From Basidiobolus heterosporus B8920 (Eukaryota; Basidiobolomycota; Basidiobolomycetes; Basidiobolales; Basidiobolaceae): DNA of 13,836 bases. Of this stretch, positions 1-9,536 are shown in pieces. The position numbers and the translations under genes are program-made. The stretch covers positions 1 to 13,836 of the forward strand of contig JNET01034615.1 in assembly GCA_000697455.1 (NCBI GenBank), given 5' to 3'. The first letter of the stretch is position 1; every line of letters begins with the position of its first letter. The notes under the pieces are model-generated. The model saw only the letters and a program-made list of their open reading frames with translations. It ran no database searches and was not told where the DNA came from.

Positions 1-642
1 TCCATATACAGAAATTACATTGCGGAATTCGTCAAGCTCGGAGATCAGACGCCATTCGACCTTGAAGAAGCAAATGATTCCAATGTACCATTTTACCAAT
101 TTTATCAAGATTTCATCAACCTTTACGTGTCAGTATCTTTCGGAAATCAAGTGTTTGCCCGCATGGTTTTACCCCCGTTAGCCATGACATATCCATCAGA
201 GTATAGGTTGGCACTTTGGAGCGAATACTTTGAGATGTTATCGACTTTTCGTAATTCGATTGAAGACACACCTGCTCCCAATGGGCTCATCGGATACTTT
301 TATCCAATCGAAAGAAACTTTACGTTATTGCAGCTTTATGCAAGAGCCCTTTTAACACGTAAAGTTACTAAGCAACATACACCATTCCTTTACTGGGTTG
401 CCGTTCACCATCTGAGCGAAAACATGCGACTCCGGATACAAAAATGCGAACCAAATGAAGTTGACAGCTCAGAGCCATTATTAGCAATGATGCGTAACGT
501 CATTACCAATTCTAAATTGGACTTGGAAACACGTACAGATTTGACATATTATCACAACTCTGTAGAAGCCTTTCAGTCACCTGATCGATACGAAACATCA
601 CCAGATTTCCAATCTATCCATCTTTGGGTATCTAGCGAGTAA
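1..642 (+). CDS. RPAP1: RPAP1 (RNA polymerase II-associated protein 1), C-terminal part, 5' truncated by window edge
   Basis: The frame is open from base 1 to a TAA at 640-642 (213 residues), so the start lies outside the window. The residues match my memory of the C-terminal domain of RPAP1 (human RPAP1, plant MINIYO): SVSFGNQVFARMVLPPL against human SVSFGDHLFGRVVLLPL, then RLALWSEYFEML, then LLQLYARALLTRK, then PFLYWVAVHHLS. In that family the protein helps RNA polymerase II assemble and enter the nucleus and acts with GPN GTPases and R2TP-type chaperones. Budding yeast Rba50 is much shorter, so this C-terminal domain argues for a lineage outside the Saccharomycotina. No intron is needed within the visible part. 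A possible AATAAA polyadenylation signal follows 79 nt after the stop. The stretch at 31-42 aa (acidic, EEAND) is a poorly conserved linker just before the conserved block. Confidence 0.9.
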   Translation, partial: SIYRNYIAEFVKLGDQTPFDLEEANDSNVPFYQFYQDFINLYVSVSFGNQVFARMVLPPLAMTYPSEYRLALWSEYFEMLSTFRNSIEDTPAPNGLIGYFYPIERNFTLLQLYARALLTRKVTKQHTPFLYWVAVHHLSENMRLRIQKCEPNEVDSSEPLLAMMRNVITNSKLDLETRTDLTYYHNSVEAFQSPDRYETSPDFQSIHLWVSSE

Positions 643-720
643 CACAAATATCAACAACAATCTCGCGGCTCATTGTGACTTTTGGGAGTATCTTGGGTTT
701 GCTATAAAAAATCAACAAAT

Positions 721-726
721 AATAAA
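721..726 (+). terminator. Candidate RPAP1 polyadenylation signal (AATAAA)
   Basis: A canonical AATAAA hexamer lies 79 nt after the RPAP1 stop in a very A/T-rich stretch. The position is typical for a fungal 3' end. No transcript evidence is available here. Confidence 0.5.
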
Positions 727-751
727 TAATCAATATAAACAAGCCCTTTAA

Positions 752-768
752 CCAATCCTATGACGTCA
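752..768 (+). promoter_or_regulatory. CCAAT box next to a perfect CRE palindrome (TGACGTCA)
   Basis: CCAAT occupies 752-756 and the full 8-bp palindrome TGACGTCA occupies 761-768. The palindrome is the consensus site of ATF/CREB-type bZIP factors (Atf1 in fission yeast), and CCAAT is the site of the NF-Y/HAP complex. The pair is only 110 bp after the RPAP1 stop and about 1.5 kb before the SKN7 start, so which gene it might serve is unclear. It may be chance. Confidence 0.35.
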
Positions 769-2273
769 CCTGGCATGAGGGTTTCTACTGGTGACTGCTT
801 AAACTACCTCAAAATCAATGAACAGACCATTTGAGAGATTAGAGTATGAGAGACGAATTCACAGACACACCGACAATGACACTCATCATCAAATCTTACT
901 ATTGGTAGTGTAAAGTTTTGATGCAGCATATTTCCTATTCGTAGCATTATGTTGTACATAACCGCAATTAATTTACACGCTTCTCATTGAGATATCGCAA
1001 CCGAGTTCTAAACTGTGGTCAAGCAAGGAAGGTAATGTGTAACATAGACGGCGTATTATTTAGAATCCCGATTAAATTTCTAGTCGTTTATTTAGTTAAA
1101 CAATCTGTATAGATGGTGAAATACACAATGGAATTTCGCTATTGATTGATTAATAACAGCAATTTTTGGAAAAAATATTTATAAGTCAATCCATTATTCA
1201 TACTATATTGGTACTTCTTCCCTTGGTCTAGAACCGGCCTTTTTTTCATTTCCTCTTTAATCATTTCCCATAATGATTTCGAAGGTTCTAATGAAGCTTA
1301 GAATAAGTGTGAGCCACAACACGCACAAGCACATCCTTTGGTACCCACACATCACGCCATAGTAAAGATCTTGTTAGTGATAAGGTCCTAGTCACTATGA
1401 CATATACCAAGACTAAATCGCCCTTCCAACAGATATTACACACTTATCACCTCCGCTAAAGAAACTCGTGTACGCCATTTTCCACGTTTCTTTTTTCAGA
1501 AAGGGATTAGGTAAATGCTACCAGAAACATATTAATAACCCTCCAAGTATGGCCAAAATAATGCCCTCTTCCTACCCAATAGTGTATTCGATTTCCCCGC
1601 ATTCAGTGGAGATACTGGTTAGTGTATAGAAATCGCATCTTATTTGGCACATCGTGGGGATGGCTGAAGTTGAGGAAATACATCGATGTCTATGGGATGA
1701 ATCTTTCAGTAGATGTTTGTTCTGTTTGTGTGATAAATCTTGCTAGATGCATTGAAGATTGTCCTACCCTTTGAGAACCCTATTGCCATGAGTTCAGGTT
1801 TGGGGAATGGTCGAGACTCGAATATCTTTTGCGACTGCTGTTACACCATGACTTCCTATGGTTTTGTCAACTAGAACTTGAAGAACCATGCTATCTATAT
1901 TGTAGGACAACGCTCAATTAGTCGAAGGGAATTTACGGAGAATATCTTGTCCGGAAGTAAACGTCTTGATTTGTACCGAGAAGTAGCGAGTTGATTTCCA
2001 TTCGAAAGATTTTTCTAATCCCAACTATAGAATATGATTTGATACCTTTATGTAGAGCCAATCTCACCAATCATGATTCAATCATACTTCAAACTGTCAT
2101 AAATCTCTAAAATCCATATCTACTCCACTTTGGTTGCATCTTTGCTTTCTCTCTTTGTTACTTGCTACTCTTATTTACATTTGTTCTGTTCGTTTCTTCT
2201 GTTATAGAGTACCAAATTCATTTTGACTCTTCCAAAGATTTAGTATTTGTGGAAATATTTCTTTTAATTCGAT

Positions 2274-4450
2274 ATGTCAACCGCTCCAGGTGTTCCCGAC
2301 TTCGTCAAGAAGTTATATCGGTAGCCTTCATTTGCTTACCAGTATTTCTCCATTTTCCTTATATTCACACGTTGTAACCTCTTTAGAATGCTCGAAGACA
2401 CCACATATAGTCACATTGTATCGTGGGGAGTAAACGGCGACACCTTCGTGGTGAAAGAACCCAACGAATTCGCCAAATCTATTCTCCCGAAGCACTTTAA
2501 GCATAGTAATTTTGCCAGTTTTGTTCGCCAACTAAACAAGTACGATTTCCACAAGATCAAAAATACCGACGATACTAACAAACCATATGGAGAACATGTA
2601 CGCGTTTTCCCTCCTTTTTCTTTACTGCCAGTAAAGTAACCTTGGCCTAACATAATGTGTGTTTAAAACTAGGCTTGGGAGTTTCAACATCCGAATTTCC
2701 AATATAACAAATGTGACCTGCTGGAATCCATCAAGGTTCGTGCTTTTCCAATCCTCTTATCTTGTTTCTACGTGTTTCTAATGATCCCTTCTTCATATAG
2801 CGAAAAATCCCCAACAAGAACAAACCTGGTATGGGAGGCATGGGATCCAATCTGTTACCCGAAGAAGTTAGGGTGGTTGCTGACGATCTCCAAGGGCAAG
2901 TTTATTCGGTTTCAAAGTTGCAAAGCGATATGGGGAATTATCTACAATCCTTGAGTAAGAACTACCAAGTCATGGTGGATGAAATTATTAGCTTCCGGAA
3001 AAGTATGGTCGCTCAAGATCAAATGTTACAAAACATTGTTCAATATATTCTTAATCAAGACTCTAGTAAGTATCTTACAACACCCATTCTTGATAGTCAT
3101 CTTGTTAACCGGCTTTGAATTTAGATCGTAATCGAGAACAAAAAAATCACACTGAAAATTCGGACTATGTACCACCCTTTTCTAATACGAGTTCCTCTGC
3201 TGAAGCACTGAAACTGCTAAACTCTTACAACGAGCTCTCTAAAGCATCTCTTGGTCAAATCGAGGACTTTTCCAAGAGAGCACAGTCTCTGCAAGAGTTT
3301 GCCAATACCACGCTATCGCAATTCACAGTACCGACAATGGGTCATACTGGAGGATTATTCAATGGTAATTCAAACAACATGAGCAATTCTGGGGTAAATG
3401 GCGTTAATCTTGGCGCATATGGTGGTACCGACAATACGTTTAATCAGAATAATATTGAAAGCTTGGAGATTTCTTTGAATCAGCTGGAAAACCGAGAAGG
3501 TTTGAGCGAAAAATCTTTCAATTTTTCTGTTCCCTCGATGGCAAATGGGAACATGAATAGCGGAGGTATCGGAGGCACCTTAGGTGATAGCAACGGTAAC
3601 AACTGTCAAAACAAAAGTAATACCGATAATACACAACTTCGCAAAGGTCCTTTCATAGCCAACTGGGCTACTCCTCCCAAAGTTCTGTTGGTAGAGGATG
3701 ACGCCGTTTACAGAAGACTTAGTACCAAGTTCCTGGAGGTATTTGGTTGTTCGTTTGACGTTGCTACAGACGGAGTTGCTGCCGTGAACAGGATGAACCT
3801 GGAAAAATACGATATTGTGCTTATGGTACATGATATGCTATTATACCTTTTTTCAGTTGTTTTACTAAATCTATCTTGTATTTTAGGATATTGTAATGCC
3901 AAACTTAGATGGAGTATCGGCAACCACGAGAATTCGTCAATTCGACGCAATCACGCCGATTATCTCAATGACCTCGAATACTACAGAAAACGACTGCATG
4001 ACTTATCTTGCCAATGGTATGAATGATATCCTGCCGAAACCCTTTTCCAAGGCTGGTCTTTATGGTATGCTCGAGAAATATTGTATGCATCTTCATTCTA
4101 TGCGAGACATGGGCCATATTGGTCGTAATCCCAATCCTTTTCCGGCCCTGGCAAACACGTTGCTATCTGGAAACTATCTAAATGAAAGTAACGGAGAAGG
4201 TGGTTCATCCAACCCTTCGAGTTCTGGATCCATGTCTATGGGATCTTACTCCGCCATTCCAGTTATGAACATGACCCAAAACAATGGATACAACCTGTCC
4301 ATGGTGGCAGGGATAGCCATCCCGAATGACGGGTCTATGCAGCAGGCGTCAATAATGTTTGCCACCAATTCTAATATGCGTTCTGCTCCGGATTATTCCT
4401 GCGAGGATGATGAGCGTCGAAAGAGACCTAAGCTTGAAGTGATCGAGTAG
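2274..4450 (+). CDS. SKN7: Skn7/Prr1-type response regulator: HSF DNA-binding domain plus receiver domain
   Basis: Six exons give 616 aa: 2274-2320, 2387-2597, 2673-2735, 2801-3065, 3125-3825, 3887-4450. All introns are GT..AG, of 66, 75, 65, 59 and 61 nt. The start is chosen because MSTAPGVPDFVKKLYRML matches Skn7/HSF N-termini. Residues 9-110 are the HSF-type DNA-binding domain, with recognition helix NFASFVRQLNKYDFHK at about 57-72. About 126-192 is a predicted coiled coil, and 197-378 is an Asn/Gly/Ser-rich linker. About 380-495 is a receiver domain with acidic pocket E386-D387-D388, phospho-acceptor D430 in LMDIVMPNLDG, T458 and K480. A basic cluster RRKRPK near 606-611 is a likely nuclear localisation signal. 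The family acts downstream of histidine kinase and Ypd1 phosphorelays in oxidative, osmotic and cell-wall stress. Length is close to budding yeast Skn7 (622 aa). All key residues are present. Confidence 0.95.
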
Positions 4451-5134
4451 GACATAGTTTTACGAACTTTAATTTTTGCTACATGATACACACATATATA
4501 TATACATACTTCACCCTATCTTATGCTAAGTTTACCACATTCAGTATGGAACCGCCTTCAAGACTGCTCTAATATCTTTGATATTTACCATTTCAATTGG
4601 TTCGAGAGCTGGGAGCTAGGAGTACATTTCACAACTGTTTCAACGAAGCCTCAGCAATCCAAAAATTATCAACCTCACTCAAGCCACCACCGGTATTCTG
4701 AGTTTGGTTTCGTTTAAAATATAGTTCATTTTCTTATGTACAGATGAAGCGATCTTTTTATTCATTTCAGTCTTTCGAACCTTCATTTAGTCACATTCAA
4801 CCAAGCAACCTTAGCATATTCATTTCTATTTGTCATGTATTTTTGACACTCGTACCCTTTAATGCTTAGATGTATTCTTTGTTCCTTGTTGATTTTGAGC
4901 TCTCCAACAAAGTATAAAATAATTGAAAAAAACGGGGATTTGTCATTCAAACTCTCATTAATGTAGAGTTGTTCGAGTTGTACTTTACTTGATGCAATAA
5001 TGATGAGATAGACAGTATTTCTGAGTGAAGTTTACAGTTGAGTTGGGACAAGAAAACTTGGCGAAAGGGAAAACTTCGAACCCATTACAACCACTTTAAC
5101 TGTCTAGACTAACTTTTGAAAAGAGATACTGTGC
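4451..5134. other. Convergent intergenic region, SKN7 and BOL3 3' ends
   Basis: This holds the 3' untranslated regions of two genes that converge. It is A/T-rich, with a short TA/CA alternating tract at 4486-4509. A 64-codon open frame at 4523-4717 (+) shows no family resemblance and sits in the likely SKN7 3' UTR. I see no RNA gene. Confidence 0.6.
4486..4509. repeat. Short alternating purine-pyrimidine (CA/TA) tract
   Basis: About 24 bases alternate strictly between purine and pyrimidine (ACACAC, then TATATA, then CATAC), 36 nt after the SKN7 stop. It is a small microsatellite, and TATATA-type elements are also known as efficiency elements for fungal 3' end formation, so it may help end the SKN7 transcript. 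Confidence 0.5.
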
Positions 5135-5518
5135 TTATTTGGCGGAGGTTTTCAACTGAATACCGTGCATCTGTTTTATATCTTCAGCAAGGAAATCAGT
5201 AACCAAACGATGCTGTTTAACCAAGGAAAGGCCTTCGAAGTTCTTGGAAACTATCTCAATGGCATACATGGAACCACAACCACCTTAAAGGTTAGACTTG
5301 GTTATTGATAGATCTATTAAAAGAAGGATTCAGTTTACTTGGGAACTTGACATACCAGAGATATCGTGAACATGAAGACTGGCTGGAGAGAATTGTTCCT
5401 TAAGTTTGTTAAAGAGGAGTTTCTCACCAGCGTTCATGGACTCCGTAGAATAAAAGAGTTTCTGAGCTTCGGCACGTAGTACGGAAGTTCTAGTGATTTG
5501 ACGTAGCTGAGAAAACAT
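5135..5518 (-). CDS. BOL3: Mitochondrial BolA3-like iron-sulfur cluster factor
   Basis: Two exons on the minus strand, 5518-5356 and 5283-5135, joined across a 72-nt GT..AG intron with a CTAAC branch-like motif, give 103 aa. The join falls inside DISGGCGSMY, which matches human BOLA3 DISGGCGAMY, and the rest follows BOLA3 closely (QQH-like VKQH, then EDIKQMHG). C57 and H94 correspond to the family's cluster-ligand cysteine and invariant histidine. The first 26 or so residues (MFSQLRQITRTSVLRAEAQK) are basic, hydroxylated and lack acidic residues until E17, as in a mitochondrial presequence. In yeast and humans Bol3/BOLA3 works with Nfu1 to pass [4Fe-4S] clusters to lipoyl synthase and respiratory enzymes. 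BolA1 is the main alternative, but the GGCG motif favours BolA3. Confidence 0.93.
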
Positions 5519-5966
5519 GATAAATCAAAGGTAGTTGGGGTGGTTGTGAGATACCTCGGTAAATCCTTTGCAAGATATTATGAAGGGAAAGGGGAAGGGA
5601 AAATTTTCACTTGAATCAATCAGTAAATTTGATTGATTTATTCATCTGTTATATCTCTTTTTCTATAGGTGCTCCATATTAAACTGGAATAGCTCATCAT
5701 TATTACATGTGTACAAATCAGAACTATTCTGAATAGGATACTGTTCAAATTAAAAATGCAACGTTAAAGTGATAGTATCAAGTGAAATCATTCCCAGTCA
5801 TTCTCATGGTTACCAAATAAAATCCATTCAATGCATCTACGTGTGGGAACAAAGTTTATACATAATTGCCTTTCAGAATCAGGTGAGCATACAAGGTCCC
5901 TACTGAGAAGAGGCACTCTCTCTGGAAGATTTTAACTAGTGGGTTTACCAAGAGGTCGGTTCCACG
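5519..5966. other. Intergenic region: BOL3 promoter and LSM6 3' end
   Basis: Both flanking genes read leftwards. Next to the BOL3 start is an all-purine run at 5582-5603, which is a pyrimidine tract on the coding strand. An inverted repeat follows, with 8-bp arms AATCAATC (5614-5621) and GATTGATT (5631-5638). TTTATT at 5637-5642 is AATAAA on the minus strand and could end LSM6 transcripts, although it is about 325 nt past that stop. No gene is seen. Confidence 0.5.
5582..5603 (-). promoter_or_regulatory. Pyrimidine tract upstream of BOL3
   Basis: Twenty-two consecutive purines on the plus strand read as uninterrupted C/T on the BOL3 coding strand, 64-85 nt before its ATG. C/T-rich tracts just upstream of transcription starts are common in fungal promoters. 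The role is inferred only from composition and position. Confidence 0.4.
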
Positions 5967-6327
5967 CTACTGCTTAAAAGAACTGATATAAAGAACTAGA
6001 AAGAAGATTAATGTTGTAAATCTTATGAATATCCAACATAGAGAACAGTTACCATTGTTTCCCCTAATGAAAGCATCTCCGTATTTATTCTTCAGCTGCC
6101 CGTTAACATACTCCTCAGTTTGCTCAAGGGCGATGTTCATATATCCATCTAAACAAGCAAGGATCCCTGAAAATCATAACATATGGTAAGTTAAGAGGTT
6201 GAAGCCAAGTGAGGAAAATAATTCGACCACCTCTATAATCAACACCAGAGTTTAACTTTACAAGAACTGGACGTCCGATGATGTGATTGAGAAAATCAGA
6301 GGGAGATTTTTCGTGAGAAGGCTCCAT
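5967..6327 (-). CDS. LSM6: U6 snRNA-associated Sm-like protein LSm6
   Basis: Three minus-strand exons, 6327-6231, 6166-6053 and 5995-5967, with introns of 64 and 57 nt, give 79 aa; human LSM6 has 80. The protein keeps PSDFLNHIIGRPVLVKLNSG with VDYRG (Sm1), then ACLDGYMNIALEQTEEYVNG, then DAFIRGNNVLYIS (Sm2), nearly identical to human. LSm6 is a ring subunit of LSm2-8, which binds the U6 snRNA 3' end in the nucleus, and of LSm1-7, which promotes decapping and decay of mRNA in the cytoplasm. The first intron uses an unusual donor (GTGGTC), but the frame and family match fix it there. The last exon is only 29 nt. The C-terminus SSFKQ is more diverged and less basic than the human tail. Confidence 0.95.
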
Positions 6328-6978
6328 ATCTTGAATAGCAAAGGAATACAGAAGCCAAGCAGATCAAACGGCATTCTAAGTATACACTCAAGGTAGGGTC
6401 AAGAAATGGGTACTTTTTTTCCAATTGATTAGTGCATTGCACTTAAGATTAAACTAATTGCTGCTTAAAATCTCCAAGAATACATAAATTTGCTTCGGAT
6501 CGCGATTTATGGCAATGCGGGTGTAGTGGAGCATCAGCCTTATCTTGTTTTATTCTAAGCAATTCTTTAATAAATAGCATTGAGAGTCAGTTGTTGTTGC
6601 CTTTACTGAAAAGCCTAATACCAATACACTTGGAGACTTTGGTTCACGCTCAAGTCACAAAGGGCGTGAATTTGAAAACCGAAAGTGTCAAAGAAGCACT
6701 CCATCGAATTACTTGTGTCAACTGAACCTGTCTGCTTCGCTAACAGCTAGTCCATTCGAGAAAAACCACGTTTCCGAAAACAAAAGGCGGCAATGCACTC
6801 TCTAGTCTAGTAAACATTCAAAGGAACGTATTTACTTGGTTGATATGTGAACGCATAATAGAACAATAAAACAAATGCAATCCAAAAGGTTCAAATTTAC
6901 AGCATCAAGAAAACATCGGGATATGTCACGCTTGCTTGTTTCACCTAGATTAAATGTATATTCACAATGACTAAAGAC
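6328..6978. other. Intergenic region: LSM6 promoter and DCAF6 3' end
   Basis: About 650 bp with no convincing open frame. It holds a CCAAT at 6421-6425 followed by a 13-bp palindrome with arms AGTGCA/TGCACT at 6431-6443, and a two-unit heat-shock-like TTCnnGAA at 6755-6761. I see no RNA gene. Confidence 0.5.
6431..6443. repeat. 13-bp palindrome upstream of LSM6
   Basis: AGTGCA and TGCACT flank a single central T, 104 bp before the LSM6 ATG and next to a CCAAT. It could be a protein-binding site in the LSM6 promoter. Nothing else supports a function. Confidence 0.3.
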
Positions 6979-9052
6979 TTAGCTGCTTTCTTCCATGTCA
7001 TCTGAAGAAGAATCAATTGCTCCAGCTCTGGTAAGCAAGAACCTTAAAAAGGATCCGGTAATGGGCGCACCCCAGATGCCTTCTTGCCGTCTATTCTCAT
7101 TTGATTCTACTATTTTTTGTTGTTTGGTTAGCAAAGATTTGCTACGCCATATGTGATTTGGGTTCGAGGCAGGAACACCATTGACCAGAGGCTCAAATTC
7201 CTCATCTGGTCCTTCTACTTGTGGCCTGAATATTTTAATCGTGGAGTCGATACCAGAGACAGCAATAGCTGGCTCAAAAGGATGTCCCTAACAATCAATT
7301 CTAAAGGTTCACTCAAACTGTAACTATAGATCATCGGTTCCGATTTGAGGCTTACCTGAATGCAATTAACCACATCTTCATCTCCTTTCAATATCTGAAT
7401 AATCTTCCGTGATTTCTTGTCCCAAATGAAGAAGTTACCATCGTCGCTACCTGAGATGACATATTCATCGCCCGGTCCATAGAAGTTGACATCTTTGACT
7501 GTTTGGACGTTGCAGTGTCCTTTGTATGTGGCTGACTCTCTCACCTCCTCAATAACAGAATTGAAAATCGACTGTATATTCTTATACTCCGACGTAAAGT
7601 CTTCATCGCTTGATTCATCTCCAGAGTCCCCATCAAAGAAGCTTTCAATGGCATCCATAACATCGGAGCTATCGATATCACTATCTTCTGCCATCATTCG
7701 ACTGGAAATTAGGTCCAACTCTTGATCTTCGTGTTCACTGTGTTCTCCATCGAGAATATCTTCGCCATGACTACTCTCCGACTCAGAAAGGCCATCTTGA
7801 TCTTCCCAGACATTCTGAATGGATTCGGTGAGTTGATTAAAGTCGGCATCATCCTCCGAATCTGTAAGCTCGTCTGCCTCTATATGACCAAGGCTAGGTC
7901 CAGAAAGGTCGAGATCTTCGCTCTCTGACTCTTCAACATACTTGGATTTTTTTCTTCCGACATCCGAGTTGGAGCATGAGTTTCTCCTGACTTTGGAGGG
8001 GGGGTTTTCTTTTCCTTCGGGCCTTTGTTTCTCCTTGGTTTCGTGAATATCAAAAAGATGTACAAAATCGTTCGACCAGCTACCAAGCAACTCTCGGCCA
8101 TTACTCTCACTGAATTTTACCGCTGTGACATGGTCTGATTTACTTTTGTTTGGCTTGAACTTTTTGACGCAGTATTCCATCTGGTGTCTAGGATCTAGGG
8201 CTGTTTTAGAGCTGACCATTCTTCTGTCCCATAGATAAACGTATGGATCTCCACCACCGATGGCAATGTATTGAGGATGGATCGGATTTAACGCGATCGA
8301 GTTCAACTCAATCAAATAGGGCCGAAAGTTAACTACCAAGTTTGTACGACATACACTTTGGCATTCGTGGGACTCTCTCAAATCAAAATTTCTAACCGTA
8401 CCTGTAACAAAACCAAGGGGAAGTAGTGAGAAGATGACTATTATAAACAATCAAAGATTTGTATTTACCATCTTCACTACAAGTTAAAAAGACGTAAGGA
8501 TTTCCAGGTTCGGTTACGATTCGTTTAGTGCTGGCCAAATTACATTTGTATGTCTGTCTGCATACGCCTTCGTCCTTCCATACGTCCCATACTTTGACTA
8601 GGTTGTCTCCAGCACACGAAATCACCACCTGACTATTGGTAGAAGGCATGAATTTGGTACAAAATATGTTTGCCTCGTGATCGGTCTCGATGCTACTGAG
8701 CAGACTACCTTCTGGATATTTCCAAATACAAAGCTTAGTATCGTCTGAACCGGAGACCAGTAAATCACCTGTCTCATTCCAATTGACTGTATTCACGCAG
8801 CCGGTGTGTTCTGACAAAACATTCGTCAGGGTAAGTCGATCAGCCAAGTATGTTGGGTTAGAATATAATCGTCGTTCTGCACAAAAGAGAAAATTTAAAG
8901 GAGTTCAATACGGACCGGCTGGTAAACAAAAACAGGCGAGGGATCGAGGATTTCATCCAAAACTTACCTGCCAAAAGGGGATTTTCCCGTCCAAATAGTT
9001 CACCATTCTCTCGTTCTCTTAAACTTTTCAACAGATTCGACTTGTACTTCAT
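6979..9052 (-). CDS. DCAF6: DCAF6/IQWD1-like WD40 protein, CUL4-DDB1 substrate receptor
   Basis: Four minus-strand exons, 9052-8968, 8876-8469, 8401-7356 and 7287-6979, with introns of 91, 67 and 68 nt, give 615 aa. The start is the ATG at 9052 because the upstream frame has no other ATG and the short first exon joins in frame to ERRLYSNPTYLADRL. WD repeats appear as HTGCVNTVNWNETGDLLVSG (about 52-71), ANIFCTKFMPSTNSQVVISC, FLTCSEDGTVRNFDLR, YVYLWDRR and VHLFD. A long Ser/Asp/Glu-rich linker follows, then YVISGSDDGNFFIWDK and PAIAVSGIDSTIKIF. The order, the split of repeats by an acidic insert, and the late APITGSFLRFLL (human ITVPASFMLRMLASL) match DCAF6. NFDLR and LWDRR are the WDxR-type motifs by which DCAFs bind DDB1. 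Human DCAF6 is longer (about 860 aa) because of its insert. I saw no clear IQ motif. DCAF8 is the nearest alternative. Confidence 0.92.
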
Positions 9053-9536
9053 TGTTTTCTTTATCACGAACGAAACGAAGGGTGAAAGAAGAGCTTCACT
9101 TTACTTGGTCTTTTTGGGTAATTTGTATGGGAATAGAGATTGGCTGTGTAAGTGATACTCCAGTTGAACTATTACTTTACAAAAAAAATGGGAAATAAGT
9201 GAAAATGAATACCAAGTTTCCTGGTTTGTAATGCATTAGATGATGAACCTAGTTTCACTAGAATATGTGGAATCTATTCCAGATTCCTAATCCAGTCAAT
9301 GGACTGAACTTTTTCGAAAAAAAAGGGAAATTTTAATGTAATCGGTATTTCGGTAAAATCACCAGATATTATGGGGGTTTAAGGCTGATTTGGCTCTCGG
9401 AACGATGGTGAATTCCCAGCTATAATGTAAAATGTGTACTATCATCAGGTTTGACATTATTTGACCCTCTTGAGTCATACTATTTTATTGTAAATAGACT
9501 GGTGCTGATATAGGGAGAGACACGGCGGGAAAGTGC
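9053..9536. other. Intergenic region: DCAF6 promoter and TXNL1 3' end
   Basis: About 480 bp, A/T-rich. TTTATT at 9484-9489 is AATAAA on the minus strand, 48 nt past the TXNL1 stop. A small inverted repeat GGAATCTATTCC lies at about 9269-9280. No gene is seen. Confidence 0.5.
9484..9489 (-). terminator. Candidate TXNL1 polyadenylation signal (AATAAA)
   Basis: AATAAA on the minus strand, 48 nt downstream of the TXNL1 stop codon. The sequence is canonical and the spacing typical. Confidence 0.5.

Larger units (their letters stand above)
643..2273. other. Long intergenic region between RPAP1 and SKN7; no gene recognised
   Basis: I see no reading frame of useful length on either strand and no tRNA-like, snRNA-like or repeat structure. 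The region must hold the RPAP1 3' end and the SKN7 promoter. Visible small signals are TATAAAAA at 703-710, AATAAA at 721-726, CCAAT at 752-756 next to TGACGTCA at 761-768, a GAAnnTTC half heat-shock element at 1281-1288, and a pyrimidine-rich stretch at about 2121-2205 close to the SKN7 start. TTCTGTTATAG ending near 2207 resembles a splice acceptor and could end a 5' UTR intron, but I could not choose a donor. Confidence 0.6.

Noticed and set aside
1278-1303. TTC/GAA units resembling a heat-shock element upstream of SKN7
   Set aside because: Only two units (GAAGGTTC at 1281-1288) have correct spacing; the others are out of register, so it is much weaker than the element at 12451-12480.
2162-2377. 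71-codon frame on the plus strand over the SKN7 start
   Set aside because: It overlaps SKN7 exon 1 and intron 1 in another frame, has no family resemblance, and the true start MSTAPGVPDFVKKLY is clear.
3580-3950. Two minus-strand frames over the SKN7 receiver
   Set aside because: Antisense shadows of the well-conserved receiver-coding exon.
4523-4717. 64-codon frame MLSLPHSVWN... after SKN7
   Set aside because: It lies in the likely 3' UTR, has low-information composition and matches no family I recognise; length is within chance for this base composition.
5000-5024. ATGATGA followed by CTGA, like C and D boxes of a small nucleolar RNA
   Set aside because: The boxes are only 14 nt apart, no terminal stem is visible, and no second box pair lies at a usual distance.
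6754-6779. TTCGAGAA and TTCCGAA near LSM6 as heat-shock sites
   Set aside because: One correct two-unit match and one mis-spaced pair, both expected by chance in A/T-rich sequence.
7486-7928. Two plus-strand frames antisense to the DCAF6 acidic linker
   Set aside because: Serine/leucine-rich translations are the usual antisense shadow of a GAT/GAA-rich acidic stretch.
7880-8110. 76-codon minus-strand frame inside DCAF6
   Set aside because: It is a shifted frame of the DCAF6 acidic-linker exon, where the 1046-nt exon is clearly coding in the other frame.
8690-8998. 102-codon plus-strand frame opposite DCAF6 exons 1 and 2
   Set aside because: It is antisense to conserved WD40 coding sequence and to an intron; no family similarity.
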